NCBI RefSeq assembly: GCF_040655735.1
Contig: NZ_JBFAKK010000004.1
Location: 584,197-648,196, forward strand
Length of the DNA: 64,000 bases
Source: Phytomonospora sp040655735
GTDB lineage: Bacteria > Actinomycetota > Actinomycetes > Mycobacteriales > Micromonosporaceae
Direction of reading: 5' to 3'
In this document: piece after piece, positions 43,077-51,637 of the stretch
How the letters are laid out: every line of letters starts with the position of its first letter
Position numbering within the stretch: the first letter of the stretch is position 1
Notes under the pieces: generated by a model
The model's input: only the letters and a program-made list of their open reading frames with translations
Database searches by the model: none
Told to the model about the DNA's origin: nothing
Translations under genes and position numbers: made by a program

Positions 43077-43426
43077 GCGGCCACCGCCGGGAGCGGGGCG
43101 AGGACGGCCGACAAGCGCTCCATGGTTTCGGGCACCGCGCGGTAGTAGACCCAGCTGGCGCGGCGCCGGCTGGTGATCAGCCCGGCGTCGCGCAGGACCT
43201 TGAGGTGGTGGCTGATGGTCGGGCCGGTCAGGGTGAAGGCGTCGGTGAGGTCGCAGACGCAGGCTTCACCGCGCGGGTCGGAGGCGATCATGCTCAGCAG
43301 TTTCAGGCGGACCGGGTCACCGACCGCCTTGAACATCCGGGCCAGCTCGGCGGCCTCGCCGTCGGGCATCACGGCGCGGGCGACGGGGGTGCAGTCGTCG
43401 AGGATCGGCAGCAGCGGTTTCGGCAT
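43073..43426 (-). CDS. arsR: ArsR-family repressor of the ars operon
   Basis: 117 residues from the ATG at 43426; the frame upstream to 43567 is not needed. Winged helix with MFKAVGDPVRLKLLSMIASD, GEACVCDLTDAFTLTGPTIS and HHLKVLRDAGLITSRRRASWVYY. The CVC pair in EACVCDL at the start of the recognition region is the classical arsenite-sensing site. It represses arsR-acr3-arsC and lets go on As(III) binding. Confidence 0.92.
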   Translation of the reverse strand: MPKPLLPILDDCTPVARAVMPDGEAAELARMFKAVGDPVRLKLLSMIASDPRGEACVCDLTDAFTLTGPTISHHLKVLRDAGLITSRRRASWVYYRAVPETMERLSAVLAPLPAVAA

Positions 43427-43441
43427 CCGTCTATCTTGACA

Positions 43442-43460
43442 GGCATCTAATTCGATGTCC
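43442..43460. promoter_or_regulatory. Candidate ArsR operator
   Basis: GGCATC-TAATTC-GATGTCC, an imperfect dyad 16 bp upstream of the arsR start; TCTAATTCGATG-like dyads are usual for actinobacterial ArsR boxes. Confidence 0.55.
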
Positions 43461-43524
43461 ATCGAGGCTGGCGGTCGATCGTCTTCGCCGCTTCTCTGGC
43501 CTGGCGGGGCCGTGCCGTCGGTGG

Positions 43525-44565
43525 CTAGAGTCGCAGCCTGCTCAGGACGTATCTCGCGTCGCGCCACGACCCGCGCAGGGAAGCCGATGCGAGGCTGCGC
43601 TGGTACTCAAGTCCCACGTAACCGAGGCCGCGGACCGTTGTGGAGACGCCCTTGCGCTGGATCGGCAGGCCCTCGTCGTCGAGGGCGCCGATCCCGGTCA
43701 GGTAGGGCAGGTCGGGACGGTAACCCGTGGCGAGGATGATCGCGTCGACCTTCTCGATCGTCCCGTCGGTCCAGGTGACGCCGTCGGCCGACAGGCGGGC
43801 GAACATCGGGCGGTGGTCGGGGTTGCCCGAGGCGAGTGCGGTCTTGTAGCGGCCGTCGTCGATGACGGCCATGGTCTTGCCCGCCTGGAGTCTCGCGCCG
43901 AGGGCGGAGGAGTCGAGGCCGCTGCGGATGGTCCACCAGTGGAAGTCGCGGCCGACGATGCGCTGCGGCATCCACTTCAACGGGCCGCGCGTGGCCAGGG
44001 TGACGCGTGCGTGCGGTCCGAGGTCGGCGGCGATCTGGACGGCGGAGTTTCCGGCGCCGACGACGATGGCGCGCATGCCGGCGAAATCCTTCGGTGTCGT
44101 GTACTCGGCGGCGTGCAGAACCCGGCCGGTGAAGGTTTCGAGGCCTGGGAGGTCGGGGCGGTGGGGGCTGCCGAAGCCGCCGGTCGCGGCGATGACCCGC
44201 TTCGCCGTCAGCTCCGGGCCGTCTGCGGTGGAGACCGCAAGGCCGTTCGGGGTCGGCGCGACGGACGTCACCCGGGTCCGCGTGCGGATCTCGGCGTCGA
44301 GCCCGGCGGCGTAGCCGCGCAGGTATGCCACGACCTCGTCGCGGGTCGGGTAGCGCCAGGGATCGCCGGGGAAGGGCATGCCCGGCAGCGCGGAGAACCG
44401 CGCGGGTGAAAAGAGACTGAGGCTGTCGTAGTAGTGCGGCCAGGAACCCACGGCTTCGTCGGCGGCTTCGAGGACGACCGGTGTGATGCCCATGCCGCGG
44501 GCGATGTGGGCGGTGGACAGACCCGATTGTCCGCCGCCGATGATCGCGAGGTCTACGGTTTCCAT
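43525..44565 (-). CDS. arsO: FAD-dependent monooxygenase, ArsO-like
   Basis: 346 residues. FAD Rossmann motif DLAIIGGGQSGLSTAHIARG at the start, NADPH motif AIVVGAGNSAVQIAADLG in the middle, and ILATGYRPDLPYLTGIGALD near the end, as in flavin monooxygenases of the CzcO/ArsO group. ArsO-type proteins are found in ars operons and are proposed to oxidise or detoxify arsenicals; activity is inferred from context. It ends 98 bp before arsR and is divergent from a second arsR at 44618. Confidence 0.8.
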   Translation of the reverse strand: METVDLAIIGGGQSGLSTAHIARGMGITPVVLEAADEAVGSWPHYYDSLSLFSPARFSALPGMPFPGDPWRYPTRDEVVAYLRGYAAGLDAEIRTRTRVTSVAPTPNGLAVSTADGPELTAKRVIAATGGFGSPHRPDLPGLETFTGRVLHAAEYTTPKDFAGMRAIVVGAGNSAVQIAADLGPHARVTLATRGPLKWMPQRIVGRDFHWWTIRSGLDSSALGARLQAGKTMAVIDDGRYKTALASGNPDHRPMFARLSADGVTWTDGTIEKVDAIILATGYRPDLPYLTGIGALDDEGLPIQRKGVSTTVRGLGYVGLEYQRSLASASLRGSWRDARYVLSRLRL

Positions 44566-44617
44566 GCGAGAAAAGCTATCATCGTTGTATCGGGAAATGA
44601 CGAAATGAAGGTGGGAG

Positions 44618-44953
44618 ATGGCGGTCACACCTCCGGTCGTGCCGGAACTCGACGAGGGCGCACGCGACTTCCTCAAGGCGCTGGCCAGCGAGACCAGGCA
44701 ACAGGTGATGATGTTGTTCGCCGGGGGAGCGGAGCTGAGCGTCGGCGAGGTCGCCGAGAGGGCGGGGCTGGGGCAGTCGACGGCCTCGGAGCACTTGGCG
44801 CTGCTGCGCCGGGGCGGTCTGCTGACCTCGACGCGAACGGGGAAGACGGTGAAGTACCGGACCGACGCGGTCAAGGTGATCGCGCATATGGACGACCTCA
44901 AGGCCTACCTGCTGGCGTGCTGCCCGCCGACGGACTGTGGCGACGGCTGCTGA
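44618..44953 (+). CDS. Second ArsR-family regulator with C-terminal Cys cluster
   Basis: 111 residues. Winged helix FLKALASETRQQVMMLFAGG and GQSTASEHLALLRRGGLLTS. The Cys pattern differs from the first ArsR: none in the recognition helix, but LACCPPTDCGDGC at the end gives four Cys, as in actinobacterial ArsR proteins that bind As(III) or other soft metals with C-terminal thiolates. It is divergent from arsO with a 52-bp gap, so it probably controls arsO. The intergenic ATCGTTGTATCGGGAAATGA region may be its operator. Confidence 0.88.
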   Translation: MAVTPPVVPELDEGARDFLKALASETRQQVMMLFAGGAELSVGEVAERAGLGQSTASEHLALLRRGGLLTSTRTGKTVKYRTDAVKVIAHMDDLKAYLLACCPPTDCGDGC

Positions 44954-45226
44954 GCGGCGGGTGCTCGGCGCGGTGAGCGGATCGCGGCAAGTAGGACGGC
45001 TGCGGCCAGGCACAGGGCTCCGGCGGTCCAATGAACAGGTCGGGATTGAGTAGGGCGGCGCCGAGGGGTGGTAGGGCGTTGGCGATGGGGAAGGCGACAT
45101 CACCCTGGCGGCCGGATGCCTTGCTGGCCGACTGTCGAAGCTGCTGGCCCTGTACTGCTCGGGAGCGATCCGCTTCACGCAGGTGCACACGATCGCCGAT
45201 CTTGCGTCGGCTCTGGAGGCTGGTTT
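44954..45226 (-). pseudogene. Transporter-like remnant
   Basis: On the minus strand from about 45130 to 44970 a frame reads GDVAFPIANALPPLGAALLN and then NPDLFIGPPE, resembling membrane-protein text, and is broken by frameshifts toward 44950. No start. I can only say it was probably a small or truncated membrane transporter; the family is not secure. Confidence 0.3.
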
Positions 45227-45445
45227 GTTGGCTGTCCCTTGTGGATCGGCGTGGGAGCATTTTGGGAGCAGCGGTGCTCCCGGCCGAAGAACGCCGGTGG
45301 GAGTCGCAGACCAGCTGGAGGATGTCGGCCAGGAAGTCGGGCAGGTCGATCCGGCGGACTGCGGCTTCTGACTTGGGCGGCCCCAGCCAAAGGCGGCCAC
45401 CGACTTCGTGGAGGGCGCCCTCATCGGGGAGGCGTCGACCCCCGT
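45227..45445 (-). pseudogene. Second tyrosine integrase remnant
   Basis: GALHEVGGRLWLGPPKSEAA and VRRIDLPDFLADIL match the integrase remnant at 0.38-0.85 kb, after which the whole catalytic region (R-H-R-Y) is deleted; the sequence jumps to the far end, TGTCCCTTGTGGAT and GGGAGCATTTTGGGAGCAG, which itself parallels 250-298. Clearly inactive. It marks a second site used by the same integrase family. Confidence 0.75.
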
Positions 45446-45604
45446 AAACACCGTCGCCGAAACCAGTACCGTCCCGGCGCTCAATCAGATCGTACGGCGA
45501 TTCGCTAGGAGGTCAAACGCGAACCGCTAGCCAGACTCCACGGAGCTCGGACTCGCGACATGATGCCCTGACCGCGTCAGCACGCCACCTGTATGTCCAA
45601 CTCC

Positions 45605-46192
45605 TCACGACTTTCTGTACGCGCTCTCAGCAGAGTAGATCCTCAGACCCGGCTGGATCTTGACGGGTTCAAGATTCCGAAACGTATAGAGACTCGACGC
45701 CTCGTTTTCAGGTACGTAAATCCTGTCCGGCCGCACCTCGGGGAGCCTGTCCGGCCGCGAGAAGACATCTCCAAAATCGACATCCTCACATCTGCCGCGA
45801 AGGTCGACCACCACGGCAATAAGATCAGGAAGAACATCAATCAGTCCCACGATGGCTCGCTCAACCAGCGCAACTTCCTCGGCGAGCAAGCCGTCAGGAT
45901 AGAACTCGAGGTACTCGTAGTAGCCCGCCCACCGTACTTGAGCTAGCAGACTAGTACGCTCATCGAGCCACCACTGATAGACGTAGTCGTTTCCCACGGA
46001 CCGATCAAAGATGCGCTCGAGTTCTTCCTGTGACGACAGAACCTCCTCCCCGAAGATATCCCTCAAGAACACGGCCGAATTGCCTGGATTGGTCAGGGTG
46101 ATGCCAGCTTCTCCGAACTGGCGAACAATGGCAAGAAAGCCATTCCGTCCAGAATGTTTACGTTTGTATGCCAATATCGTACCGAAACTCAT
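45605..46192 (-). CDS. Hypothetical acidic protein, low-GC accessory gene
   Basis: 195 residues, strongly acidic, no signal or membrane helix. Text such as SSQEELERIFDRSVGNDYVY and QWWLDERTSLLAQVRWAGYY suggests a compact alpha/beta fold. GC content is visibly lower than the arsenic genes, which points to recent gain. The ATG overlaps the end of an upstream frame (AAATGA), and a small acidic protein coupled behind a possible toxin tail would fit an immunity protein, but no immunity family is recognised with confidence. Confidence 0.6.
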   Translation of the reverse strand: MSFGTILAYKRKHSGRNGFLAIVRQFGEAGITLTNPGNSAVFLRDIFGEEVLSSQEELERIFDRSVGNDYVYQWWLDERTSLLAQVRWAGYYEYLEFYPDGLLAEEVALVERAIVGLIDVLPDLIAVVVDLRGRCEDVDFGDVFSRPDRLPEVRPDRIYVPENEASSLYTFRNLEPVKIQPGLRIYSAESAYRKS

Positions 46193-46600
46193 TTAACAGA
46201 TCTCCCGATCGTCGATATATGAACATTTGCCGCACTGAAACGCTCGATCGCGAAATTGACTACCTCGCCTCGGGTTCCAGTCTCGAGGTGGTATAACGCA
46301 GTCTTGTGCCTTGGGGCTGCGAGCTACTTTGCATTGGCCAATTGGTTCTCGGATTTGACTTCCAGTCCTTCTTGCTCCCTTTCGTGGCTCCATCAACCCA
46401 GATCAATTCCCTGTTGGGGCCGATACATCGCGTGCCCCTTTGGGTCGAGATGTCTGCTCCTGTAAGAGTTGCGAATATAACTTCGGGTGGCCCGAGCTCA
46501 TAAGATATTCCACTAGGCTCGAACATCACGGTAAATGACTACACTCCTCTGCGGCGACTTTGATGCGAAAGTCTCCAGCTGCCATTACCAACCTTTTCTT
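46193..46600 (-). pseudogene. Decayed gene coupled to the 45605 gene, possible toxin tail
   Basis: Three frames each hold part of a protein-like sequence. One reads MFEPSGISYELGPPEVIFAT and STQRGTRCIGPNRELIWVDG and stops at 46260; another gives LETGTRGEVVNFAIERFSAA and NVHISTIGRSVK, ending on the start codon of the 45605 gene. At least one frameshift separates them. The 4-base coupling and low GC recall polymorphic toxin/immunity cassettes; this is an inference. Confidence 0.4.
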
Positions 46601-46686
46601 TGCTATTCATGAAATGTTGGCTTCAGTTACACACCCGCGATCGCCATTGTCGACCGGCCTGAAGGAGTACCTCAAAGCTGGCTGGC

Positions 46687-47241
46687 TCAGGAGGCTCCGA
46701 TGGTGGTGAGTGCTGTTTTGAGGGCGGTGATGGTGTGCTCGGTGGCGTTGCCGTCTTTGAGGATGGTGGTCGCGTAGATGACGACGTTGCCGGTGCGGAC
46801 GGCGCCTCCGCCGACGGTGGCTTTACCGCCGATGAGGGCTTCGTCGCCCAGGTCGAGGTCTCCTATGGCCATGCCGGTCTCTTCGAGCTTGGCCCGGGTG
46901 GCGGGAAGACTGGCGGAGGCCGCCTCGGCGCCTGCGGTCCAGAGTTCGACGTCGAGCCAGATCGTGGAGATTTTGTCGTCCTCCCAGATGCAGTGGAGGG
47001 TGGTGCCGGGGTCGCTCTCGTTACTGGTGCGGCCGGCGCCTGCGTTGGGGTAGGTGTGCTCGCGGAGGAGCTTGAAGGCCGGGCCGTGTGGTTCGGGGAC
47101 GGCGGCGAGTTCGGTGCAGGCGGATGGTAGGTCGGAGGCGGCGTAGGCGGTCTCGGACCAGGGGTTCCAGATGATCAGCGCGGCGGCGGCCAGGGCGATG
47201 GCCGCGGTGGTGATCAGGGCGATGGTGCGGGCACGTTTCAC
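46687..47241 (-). CDS. Hypothetical anchored or secreted protein
   Basis: 184 residues from a GTG at 47241 (KRARTIALITTAAIALAAAA), an uncleaved or cleavable signal segment; an in-frame ATG at 47295 adds a basic N-terminus. The mature part contains two Cys and ends in an alpha/beta domain (LPATRAKLEETGMAIGDLDL). It resembles actinobacterial DUF3558-like sensor domains in layout, but this is not certain. It probably faces the cell exterior. Confidence 0.55.
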   Translation of the reverse strand: MKRARTIALITTAAIALAAAALIIWNPWSETAYAASDLPSACTELAAVPEPHGPAFKLLREHTYPNAGAGRTSNESDPGTTLHCIWEDDKISTIWLDVELWTAGAEAASASLPATRAKLEETGMAIGDLDLGDEALIGGKATVGGGAVRTGNVVIYATTILKDGNATEHTITALKTALTTIGAS

Positions 47242-47295
47242 AGCCGGAGACCCTAGCTGCTTGCGCCGGCCTTTGGGCAAGTGACCGATCGCCAC

Positions 47296-47595
47296 CTTGG
47301 CCTGTAATCAGTAACGATCAGGCAATGAGAGTCGATCGTGCCTTGCCGGTGACCGTCGGTCTGGTGTGGACTTCGTTCCGCCCTTCTTCTCCTGCCCGTG
47401 GAATGCCCGTGTCCGCCCGACGCTTGCTGCCCTTTCTTGCTGCACCGCCGAGCTGGCGATCAACTCTTTCTACAGGTCAGGGGCGTGATCGGGCGTGTCT
47501 GACGCGGGAGCGCTCCTTTGCCGGTTCTGGCCGCTCACGTCTCTGTGTCCAATGTGGGTAGTGGTGCCGTCCGGGCTCGGTGTGGTCGTTAGGGT
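47296..47595. other. Divergent intergenic region
   Basis: 300 bp between the minus-strand gene at 46687 and the plus-strand gene at 47596. No gene, hairpin or repeat stands out. Confidence 0.4.
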
Positions 47596-48054
47596 GTGGC
47601 GGTGCCCAACACGAACACGAACCCTCACCTTGGCGCTGCCGTTTTCTGGCCGCTGTTCCTGACTCTCATGACCGCGGTCTTGTGGGTCTATCCGACGATC
47701 TCGGCGGTGCAGCTGGCCACCGCCGAACCGATGAAGATCACCGTTCTGGGCTGCGGGAAGGCGCCTGGCAACACCGACTCGAAGTACGGCTGCTCGGGGG
47801 AGTGGACCGCGCCTGACGGGTCGACCGGCCATGGCTACATCTCCGACGGTGGCGACTACCGTGCCCGGCAGGTGGTCGACGGGTACTTGATCGGCGGGAA
47901 GGGCCGCATCAGCACCACCGGCTGGATCATCGACATGGCCGTGGCCTACCCCCTAGCCCTCCTGGGGACCTTTTTCGCCTACCGCAGTGTTCGCCGCTGG
48001 CACCGCAACCGAGGCCAGAACCTCCTGACACCCCTGTCCACCGGGCGACTCTGA
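47596..48054 (+). CDS. Hypothetical two-helix membrane protein
   Basis: 152 residues; GTG start (47596, or 47602 two codons later). A membrane helix at about 15-38, an extracytoplasmic segment of about 60 residues with two Cys (KITVLGCGKAPGNTDSKYGC) and a second helix at about 112-130, then a basic tail inside. The Cys pair probably forms a disulfide. No family recognised. A terminator follows. Confidence 0.55.
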   Translation: MAVPNTNTNPHLGAAVFWPLFLTLMTAVLWVYPTISAVQLATAEPMKITVLGCGKAPGNTDSKYGCSGEWTAPDGSTGHGYISDGGDYRARQVVDGYLIGGKGRISTTGWIIDMAVAYPLALLGTFFAYRSVRRWHRNRGQNLLTPLSTGRL

Positions 48055-48058
48055 TCGA

Positions 48059-48086
48059 ACGGGCCGACGCCAGGTCGTCGGCCCGT
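48059..48086 (+). terminator. Terminator after the 47596 gene
   Basis: ACGGGCCGACG and CGTCGGCCCGT around a 6-base loop, followed by CTGTTG. Confidence 0.8.
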
Positions 48087-48189
48087 CTGTTGACGCTCAT
48101 CACGCTGTATCACGACAGTGGTCGAGGGTGATGGAGCGCAGGTTCCCTTGGGTGGCATCCCCGTAGAAGGTTTGCGGGCCGTTTCTACC

Positions 48190-48725
48190 GTGGCGTCGGT
48201 GGATGCTTTCCCAGCGCGCCGTCGCCTCCTGGTCGTGTTCGGCGTCGCAGTCCTGGTCGCGGTCGCCTTGCCGTGACCCTCTGGCCAGGCGCCGACGAGG
48301 CGGGCGATGACCGCTCCATGTGCGAACGGCTGGAACTGGGTGGCCTCACTGGGTTCGGGGACGCCGACGGCCCTGTCCAGGCGACAGATGAGACCTGCGC
48401 GGCGACCTACAGCGACGGCATGGCGGTGCTCACGGTCGCTGTCCGCCGCTTCGATGATGAGGCCGCCGCGGCGAGTGCCTACGCAGCCGTTCCGGCGCTT
48501 GACGGCGGCACCGGGGCAGCCGGGGTGGTTTCAGGGTGGGACGAGACCAGACACGAGCAGGGTGCAGGCACGGGTGGATGGGTCACGCAAGAGGTGCTGA
48601 GGCGAGGAACGACGGTCGTCGAGGTTCGGCTGGAGCTCTCCGGCGCGATCCCGCCGAGCGCGATGCAGGCTGCGGCGGAGGCTGTTGCGCGCGTAGCGGC
48701 GAAGGTCAGGGCGCTGGTGGAGTAG
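48190..48725 (+). CDS. Secreted protein whose signal peptide is in another frame
   Basis: A GTG at 48190 opens a 28-codon signal-like peptide (VASVDAFPARRRLLVVFGVA and on) that stops at 48276. The main 150-residue frame starts at an overlapping GTG (48273, GTGA) and has two Cys, a DUF3558-like pattern (MCERLELGGLTGFGDADGPV, CAATYSDGMAVLTVAVRRFD) and no signal of its own. Either one base has been lost and the two were one exported protein, or the two are translationally coupled. The former looks likelier. Confidence 0.5.
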
Positions 48726-48749
48726 GGGTGGGGCGGGAACCGGCCGTGC

Positions 48750-49241
48750 CTAGAGGTTCGGGAGGGCGAGCCACTCGGCCCAGCTCAAGTCCCGGCCCAC
48801 GTAACGGGGCCGGTTCAGGGGCCAGTCCCGGTCGATCCACGCCGGTACCAGCGCGTCGAGGGCCGCCTCCACCTCGCCGCCGACCAGCTCGTCGACCACC
48901 CACCAGGAGATCTCGGCGTCCGCGCCGGGCTTCTCGGGCGGGTCGATGTAGACGCAGCCGAGCAGTGCCGTCTCCGCGGGATCGAACAGCGCGAAGTTGA
49001 ACGACTCGTTGGTCTCCATCTCGGCGGCGTGCCGGGCCAGGTCCCGACGGTCGTCCTCGGCGGACATGGTCGCCAGCGGCCAGCCCCAGGCTTCACCGTA
49101 GATCGACCACAGCCGCTCCCGGGAGCCCATCACCGCCACCATGTCGATCTCCACGTCGGACGCCCGGATGGGGCGCAGGTGGTGACCGGTGGGCAGTTCG
49201 ACCCGGTCGGGCCGCCGGAAGGTGCTCGGGATCCACGTCAT
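48750..49241 (-). CDS. GNAT-family N-acetyltransferase
   Basis: 163 residues from the ATG at 49241. The fold order fits GNAT: HLRPIRASDVEIDMVAVMGS, then FALFDPAETALLGCVYIDPP and AEISWWVVDELVGGEVEAAL. The acetyl-CoA loop Q/R-x2-G-x-G/A is weak (DELVGGEVE), so catalysis or substrate cannot be stated. Monocistronic. Confidence 0.7.
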   Translation of the reverse strand: MTWIPSTFRRPDRVELPTGHHLRPIRASDVEIDMVAVMGSRERLWSIYGEAWGWPLATMSAEDDRRDLARHAAEMETNESFNFALFDPAETALLGCVYIDPPEKPGADAEISWWVVDELVGGEVEAALDALVPAWIDRDWPLNRPRYVGRDLSWAEWLALPNL

Positions 49242-49558
49242 TGGCCGGACTGTAGCCAGCCGGCCGGACGGTGTCACACCATTTTGTCCAGCCTGCCGAC
49301 CGGCCCGAGCTCGCTCACTTTCAGAAGACCCCTCGATCGTTGATGGGGCAATGGTCGTAGGCGATGAGGGATGAGTGGGCGGCCGAGGGCCCTGGTCGCT
49401 TCGACGCACCGGCCAAGCCCTTGTCGCACACGATCGGGCGGGGTGTTTCGGCTGGCGGTGGACGAGGAACACCGCTTGCCTGCGTTCGTCGAGTTCTTTG
49501 GGGTCGGCAAGGTCTTCGTCCCCAGACCTCCCTCGCGTTGGCGCCGTACGCTCGCCGC
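49242..49558. other. Divergent intergenic region
   Basis: About 315 bp between the minus-strand GNAT gene and the plus-strand gene at 49559. A short plus-strand frame to 49562 exists but has no ribosome site or motif. I see no gene. Confidence 0.4.
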
Positions 49559-50200
49559 GTGAACCAGTTCCCGCAGCATTCCGCTCCCGCGCCCGACGCG
49601 GTCTGGTCGCGGCACGGCGGGCGGCGCCATCTGCTGCGGCTGCTGCTGGGTGCCGGTCTGTTCGCCGTCTTTGTGGCGTTGCTGGTCAACGCCTTCGTGT
49701 CGGGTGACTTCGCCGACGGCGCCGAGAAGGTGATCGGCGGGATCCTCACCGCCGGGTGCTCGATCACTCTCGTGCTGTTCGTCGTTGCCGCGGTGATGTT
49801 GCCTCGGCGGCGGCACCGGCTGCCGGGCGTGGCGGTGGATGCCGCCGGGATCTGGTGGTTGCGGGAGGAGCGGCTGAGGCTGGTGCCGTGGTCGCGGATC
49901 GGCGGTGTGGGCGTGGGGTACCTGATCCCGCCGAGGGCGGGCGGCTCGATCCGGATGCGGAAGAACTTCGCTCTTGAGGTCTTCCTGATCGGCCCCGGTC
50001 TGCCTTCGCCCTACTTGTCCGACTGGGCGGTCGCCGAGGATCCGCCGGGGCCGGGGATGCCTGCCGAGCGGCTGCGCTACGTCCTGCTCTCCGGCGGCGA
50101 TCGCCACGAGCTGGAGCGGGCGGTCGCGCGTTTCGCGCCCGGGCGGTGGATCGGGGAGTACGAGCGGCGTTGGACACGGTTGGGCGTGCTCGGGAAGTAA
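49559..50200 (+). CDS. Membrane protein with PH-like cytoplasmic domain
   Basis: 213 residues from the GTG at 49559. Two membrane helices at about 25-48 and 58-82 (LLRLLLGAGLFAVFVALLVN, GGILTAGCSITLVLFVVAAV), then a beta-rich domain (GVAVDAAGIWWLREERLRLV, PWSRIGGVGVGYLIPP) of bacterial PH type, and a basic C-terminus. Proteins of this plan are common in actinomycetes, function unknown. Confidence 0.6.
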   Translation: MNQFPQHSAPAPDAVWSRHGGRRHLLRLLLGAGLFAVFVALLVNAFVSGDFADGAEKVIGGILTAGCSITLVLFVVAAVMLPRRRHRLPGVAVDAAGIWWLREERLRLVPWSRIGGVGVGYLIPPRAGGSIRMRKNFALEVFLIGPGLPSPYLSDWAVAEDPPGPGMPAERLRYVLLSGGDRHELERAVARFAPGRWIGEYERRWTRLGVLGK

Positions 50201-50458
50201 TCAGCGTCCTGTCCAGCACCGCACATGCCTCCGGGCGTCAGGACCGGGCCGGCTCGGAACCGTCCAGCTGGAACCCGGCGGCGGCCCGCCGGAGTCTGTG
50301 CGGCCGTGTCGGGCGACACCCGGTACGGCAGCCACAAGCATGAGACCGCGATCAGCGATGTGATTGCCACGATGAACCACGGCGGGCTGTGGTCGATGGC
50401 CACAACGCGTGCCGCCGTGCGGATACAGTTGCCTTCCGGACGTGGAGGGGGGTGCGGC

Positions 50459-50767
50459 GTGGTTGTCCAGTTGACGATGATCGCGCGGTACCTCGTCGTG
50501 GTGGCGGCCGTCGCCTTCGACGCTGATCTTTCGCTGCCGGCCCCGGCGCTGCTCATGCTCATCGTGCTGGCGGGCGCGGCGGTCCTGGCCCCGGTGATGC
50601 GTGTTCTCGTCCGCAAGGTTCTTCGGGCGCTGTCTTCGGCGCCGAATGGGCCGCCCGGGCCCGGCTCGGCCGCCGATGCTCGCGATGTCCGCACCCCTAC
50701 CGATCCCGGCACGCCTGGGACCGTTCGGGCCCGCGCGCCCTCGCACGGCGTTCACGCCTTCGCCTGA
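50459..50767 (+). CDS. Small membrane protein, 102 residues
   Basis: GTG start with GGAGGGGGG upstream. Two hydrophobic segments at about 5-22 and 28-48 (LLMLIVLAGAAVLAPVMRVL), then a basic helix and a disordered Pro/Ala-rich tail. No family recognised. Confidence 0.5.
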   Translation: MVVQLTMIARYLVVVAAVAFDADLSLPAPALLMLIVLAGAAVLAPVMRVLVRKVLRALSSAPNGPPGPGSAADARDVRTPTDPGTPGTVRARAPSHGVHAFA

Positions 50768-50865
50768 ACGCCGCCCGGCCCACGCAAGGTCCAGGTGCGC
50801 CGCCGTGCGCCGTTCTCGCAAGGCGATCGATTCGTCGACGTCACGCCGAGCGAGAAGAGTCCGCC

Positions 50866-51147
50866 ATGTCCGAGCACGAACCCGTCCCCACCGACACCCG
50901 GAGCCGCCGCGGATTCCGCGACCGGCTCACTTTCCTGCTGTTTCGCACCGCCGGGCGCCTGAAGCTCGGTGTCGCGAGCGCCTATCTTGCCGCCGCCTCC
51001 CTGATCGGCTTCGAGGCGCTGGTCGGGCTGCTGTCCTTCACCTCGATCTGGCCGGCCTCGGTCCCCTTCGTGATCGGCGCGCTGGCCGTCGTCTACTTCC
51101 TCCGCGAGCGGATCCGGGCGCCATGGCGGCGGAGATCCCGGGACTAG
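50866..51147 (+). CDS. Small two-helix membrane protein, 93 residues
   Basis: Starts MSEHEPVPTDTRSRRGFRDR, followed by two membrane segments (LGVASAYLAAASLIGFEALV and PASVPFVIGALAVVYFL) and an Arg-rich C-terminus. The Arg clusters predict both ends inside. GCCATG context with GAGAAGAG upstream. A terminator-like hairpin GCCCCGG/CCGGGGC lies at 51161-51184. Confidence 0.55.
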   Translation: MSEHEPVPTDTRSRRGFRDRLTFLLFRTAGRLKLGVASAYLAAASLIGFEALVGLLSFTSIWPASVPFVIGALAVVYFLRERIRAPWRRRSRD

Positions 51148-51160
51148 CTCGCATGGGAAA

Positions 51161-51184
51161 GCCCCGGACTCATCGGCCCGGGGC
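51161..51184 (+). terminator. Terminator after the 50866 gene
   Basis: GCCCCGG and CCGGGGC around a 10-base loop, 13 bp past the stop at 51147; convergent with the minus-strand gene ending at 51227. Confidence 0.6.
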
Positions 51185-51226
51185 CGATCCACCGCGTGAT
51201 CGGCCGTCGCGCTCCAGGATCGGCGG

Positions 51227-51637
51227 CTAGTGCCAGGCCATGAACTTCATGCCGGCGCCTGCGTCCGCTGCGCGTTGGTAGACGTCTTTGAGGATCGTGA
51301 AGTGAGCCTTGAGGTACTCGTCGTGGTCCGGGTGGTTGCAACCCTTTCCATGCGGCGTTTCTCGGTAGGCGGCCCAGTACCGCTCGAAGGTCACGGTCTG
51401 CAGCTGTTGCCAGTTCCCCTGGACTTCCTCGGGGTCGAGCCGCCCCTCGTAGACGCCTACGCTGTCGGAGTCCTCGTCCCCGGTCGCGACGAAGATGTTC
51501 CCGGTCACGATGAATTCGCCGTCGAGCCCGAGCGCGCTGAGGCCTTCGGTGAGGTCGAACCAGCTCGTGTCGATGTCGACCTCTTCACCGGCGGGCTTCG
51601 CCCCGTGGACCGGCTGCAGGTATGTGAGCACGCCCAT
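51227..51637 (-). CDS. Hypothetical cytosolic protein
   Basis: 136 residues, acidic, no signal or membrane segment. MGVLTYLQPVHGAKPAGEEV and VTFERYWAAYRETPHGKGCN indicate an alpha/beta fold; a Cys-His cluster in HGKGCNHPDHDEY could bind a metal. It resembles the size and start of SMI1/DUF1877-type proteins only superficially, so I leave it unassigned. Confidence 0.5.
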   Translation of the reverse strand: MGVLTYLQPVHGAKPAGEEVDIDTSWFDLTEGLSALGLDGEFIVTGNIFVATGDEDSDSVGVYEGRLDPEEVQGNWQQLQTVTFERYWAAYRETPHGKGCNHPDHDEYLKAHFTILKDVYQRAADAGAGMKFMAWH

